Assembly: GCF_001683795.1 (NCBI RefSeq)
Contig: NZ_LIGX01000002.1
Span: 62,001-126,000, forward strand
Source: Neoakkermansia glycaniphila
GTDB lineage: Bacteria; Verrucomicrobiota; Verrucomicrobiia; Verrucomicrobiales; Akkermansiaceae
Reading direction: 5' to 3'
DNA length: 64,000 nt
This document shows positions 8,690 through 18,173 of the stretch, piece by piece. The notes beneath the pieces were generated by a model. It saw nothing but the letters and a program-made list of their open reading frames with translations. It was not told the origin of the DNA and searched no databases. Each line of letters opens with the position of its first letter. The first letter of the stretch is position 1. The position numbers were made by a program, and so were the translations under genes.

Positions 8690-10015
8690 ATGGAGAAGCC
8701 ATTACAGTTGGGCCTCGCCGGGCTCGGCACGGTCGGCACGGGTGTCTACGAAACCATCAGCCGCAACCACGCCATCCTCGAAGCCCGCGCGCAAATCCCC
8801 TTTGCCATCAGGAAAGTCGCCGTACGCGACCTTTCTCGCCCACGTGATGTGGAACTGCCTCCCGGCCTCCTGACGGACAATTGGCGCGACCTTGTCGACG
8901 ACCCTGAAATCGACATCATCATTGAACTGATCGGCGGCACCACCGAAGCCTATCGGCTCGTCAAAGCCGCGCTGCAGGCACGCAAACCCGTCGTCACCGG
9001 CAACAAGGCTCTCCTCGCGGAATACGGCTCCGAACTATTCCAGCTCTCCGCCACAATGGGCGTCCCCCTCTACTTCGAAGCATCGGCAGGAGGCGGCATA
9101 CCCATCATCCAGAGCATGCAGAATTCGCTCATCTGCAACCACATCAAATCCATCATCGGCATCATCAACGGCACCTCGAACTACATCCTTTCCTCCATGG
9201 AGCTGGAAGGAGTATCCTTCGAAACAGCTTTGGCACGCGCCCAGCAGCTCGGCTTCGCCGAAGCGGACCCGACCTTCGACATCAACGGATGGGACGCCGC
9301 CCACAAGGCGCTCATCCTCACCATGCTCGCCTACGGCACGCCCCTGACCAGCGATAAAATCTACGTCTCCGGCATTCAGGGCGTCCAGCAAGTGGACTTC
9401 GAATTCGCCCGCAAGCTCGGCTACAACATCAAACTGCTCGTCGTCATCCGCCATCACGATGATACCGACGCTCTCGAACTGCGCGTACAGCCCAGCTTCA
9501 TCCCGAACGACCACATCCTCGCTTCGGTGGACGGCGTCTTCAACGCCATTGCCGTCGATGGAGACATTGTCGGCGAAACACTCTTCTACGGTCGCGGCGC
9601 AGGCAAAAACCCCACGGCCTCCGCCGTCATTGCGGACGTCATCACGGCCATGCGCGAATCCCTCCACCCGGAACACCACACCGGATTCCACCCCTACGAC
9701 AAAGAACGCCGCGTCCTCAACATCAACGAAACCGTCACCCCCTGCTACGTCCGCTTCCGCGTGGCGGACAGGCCCGGCACCATCGCCGAAATCGCCAGTT
9801 CCCTCGCCTGGCACAAAATCGGCATCTCCGCCACCAGCTCCACCAAAGGCGCGCCGGACGAACACGGCACCATGTGGAACGACCTCGTCTTCATTCTCCA
9901 CTCCTGCCCGTGGGGACAGCTTCAGGCCGCACTGGCGGAAATCGCACAGTTTGCGGACATCGATCCCTCTCCCGCCGTCTTCCGAATCGAAAAACTCGGC
10001 ACATCTTCCACCTAA
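8690..10015 (+). CDS. hom: Homoserine dehydrogenase
   Basis: 441 residues. It reduces aspartate semialdehyde to homoserine with NAD(P)H, the branch step to threonine and methionine. The N-terminal nucleotide-binding loop GLAGLGTVGTGVYE is at residues 6-19, and KPVVTGNKALLAEYG contains the conserved catalytic-region lysine. The middle domain has GIINGTSNYILSSM and the substrate-binding EADPTFDINGWDAAHK. The C-terminal 90 residues (VRFRVADRPGTIAEIASSL) form an ACT domain, so feedback by an amino acid, probably threonine, is likely. Length is typical for the ACT-containing type. It leads a run of eight closely spaced genes and directly precedes aspartate kinase (24-nt gap), pairing the two control points of the aspartate pathway. 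thrB and thrC are not in the window. Confidence 0.95.
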   Translation: MEKPLQLGLAGLGTVGTGVYETISRNHAILEARAQIPFAIRKVAVRDLSRPRDVELPPGLLTDNWRDLVDDPEIDIIIELIGGTTEAYRLVKAALQARKPVVTGNKALLAEYGSELFQLSATMGVPLYFEASAGGGIPIIQSMQNSLICNHIKSIIGIINGTSNYILSSMELEGVSFETALARAQQLGFAEADPTFDINGWDAAHKALILTMLAYGTPLTSDKIYVSGIQGVQQVDFEFARKLGYNIKLLVVIRHHDDTDALELRVQPSFIPNDHILASVDGVFNAIAVDGDIVGETLFYGRGAGKNPTASAVIADVITAMRESLHPEHHTGFHPYDKERRVLNINETVTPCYVRFRVADRPGTIAEIASSLAWHKIGISATSSTKGAPDEHGTMWNDLVFILHSCPWGQLQAALAEIAQFADIDPSPAVFRIEKLGTSST

Positions 10016-10039
10016 ACCATCCCCCACACAGCAGCATCC

Positions 10040-11266
10040 ATGGCTCTCATCGTACAGAAATACGGCGGTACCTCGGTCGGTACCATTGATCGCATCCGCA
10101 ACGTCGCGCGCCGCCTGATGGAAACGGTCGCCGAAGGCAATCAGGTAGTAGCCGTCGTCTCCGCCATGAGCGGCGTCACAGACGGACTCATCAAGCTGGC
10201 TAAAGACGTGACGGCGCAACCCAGCGAACGCGAACTCGACGTCCTGATGGCGACGGGAGAACAGCAATCCATCGCCCTGCTCAGCATGGCCATTCACGAC
10301 ATGGGGGGCAAAGCCGTCTCCATCACCGGCGCGCAGGCAGGCATCTGCACCTTCGGCTCCCACACGCGGGGCCGCATCAAATCCATCAAACCGGACCTGA
10401 TGCACCAATACCTTGCCGACGGCAACATCCTCATCTGCGCCGGATTCCAGGGAACCACCGAAGAAGGCCTCATCCATACCCTCGGCCGCGGCGGCTCCGA
10501 CCTCTCTGCCATCGCACTCGCCGCCGCGCTCAAGGCGGACATTTGCCAGATTTTCACCGATGTGGACGGCGTCTACACCTGCGACCCGCGCGTCGTCAAA
10601 AACGCCGTCAAAATCGATGAACTCTCCTACGACGAAATGCTCGAAATGGCTTCGAGCGGCTCGAAAGTCATGCAATCCCGCTCCGTCGAGTTTGCGAAAA
10701 AGTACGGCGTCGTCTTTGAAGTACGCAACTCCATGAACACCCATCCCGGTACAATCGTGAAAGAAGAAATCCCTGCAATGGAAGCCGTCGTCGTCCGCGG
10801 CGTATCGATCGAACGCAACCAGGCCCGCGTCACCATCGCCGGCATCAGCGAACCCGTCGCCTACACGGCGAAAATCCTCGGAGCGCTCGCCGAAGCCGAA
10901 ATCAACATCGACATGATCGTGGCCAACACCGCTCATGACGGCGTCGCCCGCCAATCCTTCACCATGCACATGAACGACCTCGGCTCCGCCCAGGCCGCCC
11001 TGAAACCCCTCATCGCCGAATTCGGCTCCTCCGCCAAGCTCGAAACGGAAGCAGGCCTCGCCAAGCTCTCCGTCGTCGGCATCGGCATGCGCTCCCATTC
11101 GGGCGTCGCTGCCACCGTCTTCCAAACACTGGCCGATGCAGGCATCGCCGTCGGCATGATCTCCACCTCGGAAATCCGCATCACCGTCACCGTCGACGAA
11201 ATCGACATCGAACGCGCGGCACAAGTCGTGCATGACGCCTTCAACCTCCACCGCGTCAACGGATAA
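10040..11266 (+). CDS. lysC: Aspartate kinase
   Basis: 408 residues, a monofunctional aspartokinase making aspartyl phosphate from aspartate and ATP, the entry to lysine, threonine and methionine synthesis. The N-terminal motif QKYGGTSVGTIDRI, the VVSAMSGVTDGLI segment, the GRGGSDLSAIALAAAL loop and FTDVDGVYTCDPRVV are all intact. Two ACT domains follow: one starting near VRGVSIERNQARVTIAGI, the second near LAKLSVVGIGMRSHSGVAA, as in lysine/threonine-sensitive enzymes. Length is normal. It lies 24 nt downstream of homoserine dehydrogenase and 12 nt upstream of a TPR protein, so it belongs to the same likely transcript. Allosteric control is expected from the ACT domains; which amino acid acts cannot be told from sequence. 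Confidence 0.95.
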   Translation: MALIVQKYGGTSVGTIDRIRNVARRLMETVAEGNQVVAVVSAMSGVTDGLIKLAKDVTAQPSERELDVLMATGEQQSIALLSMAIHDMGGKAVSITGAQAGICTFGSHTRGRIKSIKPDLMHQYLADGNILICAGFQGTTEEGLIHTLGRGGSDLSAIALAAALKADICQIFTDVDGVYTCDPRVVKNAVKIDELSYDEMLEMASSGSKVMQSRSVEFAKKYGVVFEVRNSMNTHPGTIVKEEIPAMEAVVVRGVSIERNQARVTIAGISEPVAYTAKILGALAEAEINIDMIVANTAHDGVARQSFTMHMNDLGSAQAALKPLIAEFGSSAKLETEAGLAKLSVVGIGMRSHSGVAATVFQTLADAGIAVGMISTSEIRITVTVDEIDIERAAQVVHDAFNLHRVNG

Positions 11267-11278
11267 CCCCGCATCACC

Positions 11279-12919
11279 ATGGAGCACACGCCGGACGACC
11301 ATTCGGGACAATACGCCCCGGCCCCCTGGGCCAAATGGCTGGTGATCGGCGGCCTCGTCGCCGCCATCGTCGGATTGGAAATCTACACCTATCGTCTCGG
11401 CGTCTCCCACGGCTTTGCCGAAGGATCGAACAAACCCTCCAGCAACGCCATCGCGGCCAGCGACAACAAAGCCGTCGACCACCTCAAGCACTTCATGCAG
11501 TGCGCGGCTTCGGACACGGAAAGCCTCTCGCAGCTCGTCCGCAACCGCAAACAGGAACTTGCCTGGATCAAAGACCCTGAAGTCCTCACCGAAGTGGAAT
11601 GGACACTCGGCCTCTCCCTGCTCCAACGCGAACAGATAGCCGCCGGGCGAGAACTCTTTCAGGAACTCTTCGACCGTACGGGAGACAAACCCACTGCCCT
11701 GTGGACACACCGCATGGAAAGCGTCGCCCGCGCCGAAAGCGCACTGGGCGATCCTGCACAGGCTCTCCGGTGGTGGAAAAAGGCGCAGGAAAACTACGCA
11801 GGCCTCGGCATGACCCGCGAAGAAATCCGCTGCCTCGAAAAACAGGTCGAACTCCTCTCGGGCCAAAACAACCCGCAGGCACTCGAAACCGCCCTGAAAA
11901 CCCTCAGCGACCGTGCCCTCACCCTGGGGGAATCCGGCCGGCTGCTCCAGGCCAACACCCTCGTCCAGCTCGGCCGGCTGCTCCGCACGCAGGGGAATAA
12001 AAACGACTCGAACCAATACTTCGAAAAAGCCCTCGGCCTCTGGAAAGGCGAACAGGGCCTTCAGCTCGGCAGCGCCCAAATCTGCTTCGGAGAAGCCCTG
12101 ATGGATGCCGGACGCGAAGAAGAAGCCGAAAAACTCCTCATCAAAGGCGTCGACTCCCTCAACGCCACTCCCGCCGATGCCGGGTACATGATGAGCGGCC
12201 TCCGCACCCTCGCCCAGCTCGCCGTCAAAAAGGGGGACTACAACGCCGCCCTCGCCTACCTCTACCGTGCCGACGGCGCAGCCCACGGCCGTCTCCCGGA
12301 CAACGACCCCTACTGGACCTGCCTGTACGACCAGCGCGGCTGGGTACACCTCCTCCAGAACGAACCGGAACTTGCCGCCCGAGACTTCTTCAAAGCCATC
12401 AAACTCCAGACCGAACCGACCGCCCTCGCCCAAGCCTATGAAGGCATGGGCCGCTCCTGCATCCTCCTCGGCAAGGGAGAACAGGCTCACAAAGCCCTCA
12501 CGCAGGCCTACAGCCTGAGAAAACAGCACCTGCCCACCGACATCGCCGGACTGGCGCGCGTCGCCCGCTCCCTCGGCCAGGCTTGCGACATCAACGGCAA
12601 CACCGATGAAAGCACCCGGACCTATGGAGAAGCCCTCGGCTATTTCGACCGGCTCGGCGAGGCCGCGCCGCAGGAAGACCTCGCCCTCACCCTGATGAGC
12701 CTCGCCTACGCCTGCCAGGAACGTAAGCAATGGCAGGAAGCGAAAACCTACTGGGAACGCCTCATCGCCATGACCCCAGAAACAGACGAACGCAGGCAGG
12801 ACATGCAATCCCGGCTTCAGGATTGCAATCGCGCTCTGGGCGTCGCCAATATTTCCCCTGCGTCTGCCGACAAAGCAACCGTAAAACCGCGCAGCACGAG
12901 AACATCTCGCCGCCGCTGA
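11279..12919 (+). CDS. Membrane-anchored TPR protein
   Basis: 546 residues. A short cytoplasmic N-terminus is followed by one membrane helix (WLVIGGLVAAIVGLEIYTYRLG, near residues 20-41) without a cleavage site, so the rest probably faces the periplasm as a type II anchored protein. The body is helical with TPR-like units: ALGDPAQALRWWKKAQENYAGLG near 158, LRTQGNKNDSNQYFEKALGLW near 238, LAVKKGDYNAALAYLYRADGAA near 313 and ELAARDFFKAIKLQTEP near 362. TPR proteins act as scaffolds; no enzymatic motif is visible. It sits 12 nt after aspartate kinase and 50 nt before a second protein with the same layout, so the two may work together. The partner and pathway cannot be named. Confidence 0.8.
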   Translation: MEHTPDDHSGQYAPAPWAKWLVIGGLVAAIVGLEIYTYRLGVSHGFAEGSNKPSSNAIAASDNKAVDHLKHFMQCAASDTESLSQLVRNRKQELAWIKDPEVLTEVEWTLGLSLLQREQIAAGRELFQELFDRTGDKPTALWTHRMESVARAESALGDPAQALRWWKKAQENYAGLGMTREEIRCLEKQVELLSGQNNPQALETALKTLSDRALTLGESGRLLQANTLVQLGRLLRTQGNKNDSNQYFEKALGLWKGEQGLQLGSAQICFGEALMDAGREEEAEKLLIKGVDSLNATPADAGYMMSGLRTLAQLAVKKGDYNAALAYLYRADGAAHGRLPDNDPYWTCLYDQRGWVHLLQNEPELAARDFFKAIKLQTEPTALAQAYEGMGRSCILLGKGEQAHKALTQAYSLRKQHLPTDIAGLARVARSLGQACDINGNTDESTRTYGEALGYFDRLGEAAPQEDLALTLMSLAYACQERKQWQEAKTYWERLIAMTPETDERRQDMQSRLQDCNRALGVANISPASADKATVKPRSTRTSRRR

Positions 12920-12969
12920 CCGCCCCTTTCAGATAACACCGCCAACCGGAACACATCTCCCCCACCGCC

Positions 12970-14661
12970 ATGTCCCTCATCAATCGCCGTTACAAACCGC
13001 GCAAACGCACTCACCGGACGATCGTCCCCGTCGTCATCATCGCCGCGCTCCTCTGCGGGGCGGCGTTTCTGATCTACCAGAAATCGAACATCCAGAAAAT
13101 GTTCGATCCCGTCACCATCACAATCATCAGCAATCAGGAGGCCAATGCCAAACTCGCCTCCCTGATGCGCGACCTCGGCGGCGACCGCGCTACACTCCTC
13201 AAACTCGCGCAAAACTACAAAATCCGCCTGGCAGAAATCACCACCGATCCCCAATCCAACCAGATCTACGACAAGGCGACGGTACAGCGCTTCGAATGGA
13301 CATTGATGAACCGCCTCATCGACGCAGGAGAGTGGAAGGAAGCCAAGAAAATCCTGCCGAATGTCGAAGACGTCATCCGCATTCCGCAACTTGAAGATCT
13401 CGCCGTCGAAGCGAAAGAACGGGGCGACGACGAACTGCAAATCCGCCTTGAGGAAAAAATCCAGAAAAGCATGCGCAACTCGAACGAGCCGATCGAATAC
13501 CTCGTCCGCTCCCTGCGCCGCCATACGGCCACGCTCCTTGCTCTGAAAAAGGACAAAAAAGCCATCGAAATCCTCTCCTGCCTCAGCGAACCCGGCATCC
13601 AGAAAAAATGCTCCGAAAATGCCGCCATCGCATCCGAAGCCGCCAACCTGCTACTCCTCAGTGACAAACTTTCGGATGTCAGCAACGCATCTGGACTCCA
13701 ACTGGCGGAAACCATCCTCAAAAACGCCAAATGCACCCAATCGCCCGCCATCCCTAAAATCCTGATGGAAAAATCCCGCAAAAGGCTTCAGGACAACAAA
13801 GGCATGGATCGTAACGCCCTTCTCGACATCGAGGCCGATCTCGACCGCTGTCGCGAATCCCTGCTGGCCTATCCCGATGAAGAACAGAGCCTCCCCGAAT
13901 GCACACTCATCCTCGGAGAAATACGCTACAAACTCAACAATTACGACGGCTGCGTCTCCGCCCTCTCGCAGGCAGCCGCCTTTGCAGAAGCATTCAACAA
14001 AATGACGCCCGAATTGAAACTGCGCATCACCCGGCTCCGCGCACGCGCCAACAGCGCCCGGGGAGCTCAAGACGAGGCCATTGCCGACCTCAAATACCTT
14101 GCCGCCAACGAAACGGATCCCAACGAAAAATTCAAGGCATTCTATTTCCTGAGCAACAACACCGTCGGAGAAGAACGCATCCAGAAACTCCTCGAATGCT
14201 GGAACATGGTGCCCGACAACGACGCCCCGACCGAAGAACAGCAGGCCTGCAAGGCCGACATGGCTTGCGAACTCGGCAACTACTACTTCGACAACGAAAA
14301 ATACGCCGATGCCATCACGTGGTTCCGCCGTGCGGATATTCCCCTGCAAGCCATCGCCAAGGACACTGACGGCCGCCGCCTGAGCAACCTCCTGAAAATC
14401 GGCAACGCACACCTCAAAAACAGAAAGGTTTACGAAGCCCGCAAAGTCTATAAAAACCTCGTGGACACCATCAAAGCCATGAGCGAAGAAGATCAGGAAA
14501 CCCTTGCCAAAACCAAACAGAGCAAGGATGTCGAATCCACCCTCTTCAAGAAAGCCGTACGCGAATACGCCAACACCTATCACCTCGACCGCGACAAGGA
14601 CACGGCCCGCAGCATCCTGAAGCAGATCGACGAACGCCTTCCCTCCTCGCCTCGCAAATAA
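12970..14661 (+). CDS. Second membrane-anchored helical repeat protein
   Basis: 563 residues. A positively charged start (MSLINRRYKPRKRTHR) precedes a single membrane helix, VPVVIIAALLCGAAFLIYQ, near residues 18-36. The remainder is predicted to be all-helical, with TPR-like pieces such as LGEIRYKLNNYDGCVSALSQAAAFA near 315 and LGNYYFDNEKYADAITWFRRA near 435. It resembles the preceding gene in layout (N-terminal anchor plus helical repeats) but not closely in sequence. No catalytic signature is seen. It lies 50 nt after the first TPR gene and 19 nt before the nucleotidyltransferase fusion. I infer a periplasmic or membrane scaffold role. Specific function unknown. Confidence 0.75.
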   Translation: MSLINRRYKPRKRTHRTIVPVVIIAALLCGAAFLIYQKSNIQKMFDPVTITIISNQEANAKLASLMRDLGGDRATLLKLAQNYKIRLAEITTDPQSNQIYDKATVQRFEWTLMNRLIDAGEWKEAKKILPNVEDVIRIPQLEDLAVEAKERGDDELQIRLEEKIQKSMRNSNEPIEYLVRSLRRHTATLLALKKDKKAIEILSCLSEPGIQKKCSENAAIASEAANLLLLSDKLSDVSNASGLQLAETILKNAKCTQSPAIPKILMEKSRKRLQDNKGMDRNALLDIEADLDRCRESLLAYPDEEQSLPECTLILGEIRYKLNNYDGCVSALSQAAAFAEAFNKMTPELKLRITRLRARANSARGAQDEAIADLKYLAANETDPNEKFKAFYFLSNNTVGEERIQKLLECWNMVPDNDAPTEEQQACKADMACELGNYYFDNEKYADAITWFRRADIPLQAIAKDTDGRRLSNLLKIGNAHLKNRKVYEARKVYKNLVDTIKAMSEEDQETLAKTKQSKDVESTLFKKAVREYANTYHLDRDKDTARSILKQIDERLPSSPRK

Positions 14662-14680
14662 CCTTTCACCCACTCTCGAT

Positions 14681-15769
14681 ATGAAAAAAATATTCGTCTC
14701 CGGATGCTACGACATCCTCCACGCCGGACACATCCAGTTCTTTCAGGAAGCCCGCGCCCTGGGCGATTACCTCATCGTCTCCTTCGCCTCGGAAGACGTA
14801 CTCTGGCACCACAAGCAGCGCAAACCCTCCATCCCGGACGAACACAAAAAAGTGCTGCTCGAAAGCCTCCGCATGGTTGATGAAGTCATCGTCGGCACAT
14901 GCATGACAAAAGGCCTCGACTTCGAAAAGGAATTCCTCGAAATCAAGCCGGACATCCTCGCCGTCACCGAAGACGACCTCTATGCGGACGTCAAAAAGGA
15001 CCTGTGCGCCAAAGTCGGAGCACAATACCTCGTCCTCCCCAAAACACCGCCGAAATTCACACCCGTTTCCACCACGCTGCTCGTCAACCGCATCAAGGCG
15101 CCCACAGAAGTACCCCTTCGCGTCGACTTCGCCGGAGGCTGGCTCGACGTACCGAAATACTCCCGCCCGGGCGCATACATCGTCAACTGCTCCGTCACCC
15201 CCATGGTCTCCCTGCGCGACTGGAAATACGAAAAGAAATCGGGCATGGGCGGCAGCGGAGCATGGGCCATCCTCGAAGGCCGCAATCCCCTTCAATCGGA
15301 ACTCGACCTCGGCGTCGGCTGGCAGGATCCCGCCGTCATCTCCGAAACCGGCCTCTGCGTCTGGCGCTCCGGAGAACGCCCCATCCTCGATGCCAAATGC
15401 ACGGGCGACTTCCTCGAAGGCCGCATGGCCATCTACTACACCGGCTACGAACACGACACCCCCGGCAACGTCGGCAAGGAACGCGACTATGACCGCATCG
15501 CCCAAAGCTCGCTCATAGCCCGCACCGGCGTACTGGAAAGCAACATCCAGACCCTCGCCGCAGGCGTCTCCCTGTATTACAGCGTCCAGCTCGAAGAAGG
15601 CATGAAACCCCTGCCCGCCATCTCCGGCAGCATCGCCCGCAAATACTGCGGCGGCGGCCACGGCGGCTACGCCCTCTACCTCTTCCCCACCCCGGAAGCG
15701 CGCGAAGAGGCCATCAAGGCCCAGCCGGAGCTCACACCCATCGAACCGTACTGCCGCAAGCTCGCCTGA
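14681..15769 (+). CDS. Nucleotidyltransferase fused to a GHMP-kinase-like domain
   Basis: 362 residues with two parts. Residues 1-130 are a cytidylyltransferase-type domain with SGCYDILHAGH (8-17, the HxGH nucleotide-binding motif), resembling RfaE2/HldE-C and other sugar- or glycerol-phosphate nucleotidyltransferases. From residue 140 the chain resembles the GHMP kinase family: PLRVDFAGGWLDVPKY (145-160), a glycine-rich GMGGSGAWA (188-196) where the phosphate loop is expected, and KYCGGGHGGYALYLF near 320-334 matching the third GHMP motif. At about 220 residues this half is short for a GHMP kinase. A kinase plus nucleotidyltransferase would together make an NDP-sugar, as HldE does for heptose, but HldE uses a ribokinase-type kinase in the opposite order. 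The substrate is unknown. It precedes murJ by 34 nt. Confidence 0.75.
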   Translation: MKKIFVSGCYDILHAGHIQFFQEARALGDYLIVSFASEDVLWHHKQRKPSIPDEHKKVLLESLRMVDEVIVGTCMTKGLDFEKEFLEIKPDILAVTEDDLYADVKKDLCAKVGAQYLVLPKTPPKFTPVSTTLLVNRIKAPTEVPLRVDFAGGWLDVPKYSRPGAYIVNCSVTPMVSLRDWKYEKKSGMGGSGAWAILEGRNPLQSELDLGVGWQDPAVISETGLCVWRSGERPILDAKCTGDFLEGRMAIYYTGYEHDTPGNVGKERDYDRIAQSSLIARTGVLESNIQTLAAGVSLYYSVQLEEGMKPLPAISGSIARKYCGGGHGGYALYLFPTPEAREEAIKAQPELTPIEPYCRKLA

Positions 15770-15803
15770 GCCGCACCGGCCGAACGCATACCCTGCCCGT
15801 AAC

Positions 15804-17366
15804 ATGTCCCTGATGCGCAGCAGCATGATCGCCTCCGCGGCCACATTCTGTTGCCGCTTCACCGGACTGGTGCGAGAACTCGTCTATACATCCCTCTTCG
15901 GGGCGACGGGAGCGCTCGATGCATTCTATACCGCCTTCCGCATCCCGAACACCCTGCGTGACCTCTTTGCGGAAGGTGCGCTCTCCCAGTCCTATACCAG
16001 CGTCGCCTCCAAAACGCGGCAGCAGGACGGCGAAGAAGCCGCGTGGAACCTCACCCGGAAAATCGCCACCCAGCTTACTACGCTGATGCTCGCCATCATC
16101 ACGATCGGCATCCTCGTATCCGGACCCATCATGGAAGCCATGTACCCGGCCACCGGTAAAGCGCGCGACCTGACACTGGCTACGGGCCTCTGCCAAACGA
16201 TGTGGCCCTTCATCGGCTTCGCCTCCCTCTCGGCCCTCGTCATGGGCGCCCTGAACATCTGCGGCTCCTTCGGCCTGCCCATGCTGGCCTCAGCGGCATT
16301 CAACATCGTCTCCGTCATCTTCGGCCTTGCCATCGGCTACTGCTTCGATCCCCACTTCGGCCCCATGGCCCTCTACGGCTTCGCCATCGGCGTCGTACTC
16401 GGCGGCGGCGCACAGCTCGCCGTCCAGCTGCCGAAGCTCCGGCAGGCCGGATTCCGGTGGAAACCCGACTGGAACTGGAAAGACCTCCGCTGTAAAAAAA
16501 TCTGGTTCCTCATGCTGCCGGGCGTCGTCGCTTCAGGCGTCACCCAGCTCAATGTACTGATCAACAACACATTTGCCCTTCAACTGGAATCCGGCTCCGT
16601 CACCGCCCTCTCCGCCGCCTTCCGCCTGTGGCAGCTTCCCGTCGGCCTCTTCGGTGTCGCCACGGGCATGGTCGTCCTCCCATCCGTCTCCCGCATGATC
16701 CTCGGTGAGGACCGCAAACTCATCTCCGACCACATCGCCAAGGCCCTGCGCTTCGTCTCCTTCTTCGCCGTCCCGTCCACCATCGCCCTCGGCCTGCTGG
16801 GCACGGAAATCGTCTCCCTCATCTTCCAGCGCGGCGAATTCACGGCCGGCGCCTCGGAACTCACGGGCAACGTCCTCGCCTCCTACGCCCTCGGCCTGTT
16901 GGGATATGCCGGCATCAAAGTCGTCCAGCCCGTCTTCATGGCCGTCGAAAAACCGTGGGCTCCCATGATCATGGCCGTCATTGCACTGGGCATCAGTGTC
17001 TCGCTGAACTACTACTTCGTCAACATCCTGCACTGTAACGCCGCATGGCTCGCCGTCACCACCTCCATCATCACCACGCTGAACTTCGCCGCCTACTACA
17101 TCTACCTTTCGCGGCTCATGGGCAGTTCCGGAGCCGGAACGCTCCTCCCCGGATTCATCCGCATCATCCTTGCCGGCCTCCCGATGGCAGCCATCTATGC
17201 CATCGGACATTACTACCTCTTCGACGGCTTCACCTCATGGGGCTTCTGGCCCAAACTCCTCTCTCTTGCCCTCGTCGGCGGCATAGGCGGCATCGCCTAT
17301 CTGGCAGCCGCCTGGATATTGAAAGTACCCGAACTGAACGCCTTCCGCAAACGATTCGCCCGCTGA
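15804..17366 (+). CDS. murJ: Lipid II flippase MurJ
   Basis: 520 residues with about 14 hydrophobic segments. MurJ flips lipid-linked peptidoglycan precursor across the inner membrane. The N-terminus MRSSMIASAATFCCRFTGLV and the following ATGALDAFYTAFRIPNTLRDLFAEGALSQ match the highly conserved first helices of the family, including the arginines of the central cavity (R in FRIPN and LRDL). Further hallmarks are NVLINNTFA and LPSVSRMI near the middle. Length is normal. It follows the nucleotidyltransferase fusion by 34 nt and precedes the ThiF-like gene by 4 nt, so the operon mixes amino-acid synthesis and envelope building. Assignment is secure from the N-terminal signature. Confidence 0.93.
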   Translation: MSLMRSSMIASAATFCCRFTGLVRELVYTSLFGATGALDAFYTAFRIPNTLRDLFAEGALSQSYTSVASKTRQQDGEEAAWNLTRKIATQLTTLMLAIITIGILVSGPIMEAMYPATGKARDLTLATGLCQTMWPFIGFASLSALVMGALNICGSFGLPMLASAAFNIVSVIFGLAIGYCFDPHFGPMALYGFAIGVVLGGGAQLAVQLPKLRQAGFRWKPDWNWKDLRCKKIWFLMLPGVVASGVTQLNVLINNTFALQLESGSVTALSAAFRLWQLPVGLFGVATGMVVLPSVSRMILGEDRKLISDHIAKALRFVSFFAVPSTIALGLLGTEIVSLIFQRGEFTAGASELTGNVLASYALGLLGYAGIKVVQPVFMAVEKPWAPMIMAVIALGISVSLNYYFVNILHCNAAWLAVTTSIITTLNFAAYYIYLSRLMGSSGAGTLLPGFIRIILAGLPMAAIYAIGHYYLFDGFTSWGFWPKLLSLALVGGIGGIAYLAAAWILKVPELNAFRKRFAR

Positions 17367-17370
17367 CGCC

Positions 17371-18147
17371 ATGATGCACCCCACCTCCCGACTGACCGAC
17401 GACGAACAAACCCGCTACGCCCGCCAGACTATCCTTCCCGGCATGGGAGAAGAAGGCCAGCTCCGGCTGAAACAGGCTTCCGTCTTCATCGTCGGCTGCG
17501 GCGGCCTCGGCTCGCCCGCCGCCATGTATCTGGCAGCTGCAGGCATCGGCAGGCTCGGTCTCTGCGACTTCGACAATGTGGAAGCCTCGAACCTCCAGCG
17601 CCAGCTCCTGCACAGCGAACAAAGCGTCGGCACCCCCAAACTCGAAAGCGCCGCCGCCCGGCTCTCCGGCCTCCGATCCGATCTCGACATCGTCCTGCAC
17701 GAACAACCGTTTACAGCCGATTCCATCGAAACCGTCCGCGGTTACGACATCCTTCTGGATGCCTCCGACAACTACGAAACCCGCGATGCTCTGAACCGTG
17801 TTGCACTCGCGCTCGGCATCCCGCTCGTCAGTGCGGCCGTATCGCAATACGGCGGGCAAGTCACCGTCTACGCCCCCCACCTCGGAGGCCCTTGCTATCG
17901 TTGCGCCGTACCGGAAATCCCTGTACCCGGCACCTACCCCACACCCGCACAGCTCGGTATCATGGGAGCCGTCGCCGGCACTCTGGGCTGCATGGAAGCC
18001 ATGGAAACCATCAAACTCATCACGGGCGCAGGACAGCCCCTGATCGGCGCCATGCTGCACCTCGACCTCCTCACAGGCAAGGCCACCCGCATCACCCTGC
18101 CCCGCGACCCATCCTGCCCCGCCTGCCATACGGACACATCCGCATAA
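17371..18147 (+). CDS. ThiF/MoeB/HesA-family adenylyltransferase (E1-like)
   Basis: 258 residues. These enzymes adenylate the C-terminal glycine of a ubiquitin-like sulfur carrier (ThiS, MoaD or similar). Visible landmarks: RYARQTILPGMGEEGQ, the nucleotide-binding FIVGCGGLGSPAAMYLAAAG, CDFDNVEASNLQRQLL with the conserved arginine, and DASDNYETRDALN with the catalytic aspartate. The pairs CYRC and CPAC form the structural zinc site. There is no C-terminal rhodanese domain, so it is the short form. No sulfur-carrier gene is adjacent, so thiamine and molybdopterin roles cannot be separated here. A second ATG lies immediately after the first (17374). It follows murJ by only 4 nt and is likely co-transcribed. 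Confidence 0.88.
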   Translation: MMHPTSRLTDDEQTRYARQTILPGMGEEGQLRLKQASVFIVGCGGLGSPAAMYLAAAGIGRLGLCDFDNVEASNLQRQLLHSEQSVGTPKLESAAARLSGLRSDLDIVLHEQPFTADSIETVRGYDILLDASDNYETRDALNRVALALGIPLVSAAVSQYGGQVTVYAPHLGGPCYRCAVPEIPVPGTYPTPAQLGIMGAVAGTLGCMEAMETIKLITGAGQPLIGAMLHLDLLTGKATRITLPRDPSCPACHTDTSA

Positions 18148-18173
18148 GGTGCGCGGAAACATCCATCCCCGCC

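Noticed and set aside
9035..12808. A 1,257-codon open frame on the minus strand opposite hom, lysC and the first TPR gene
   Set aside because: The plus-strand genes are certain, and C-ending codon bias leaves the opposite strand nearly stop-free. The antisense protein is Gly/Val/Asp/Phe-rich low-information sequence without motifs.
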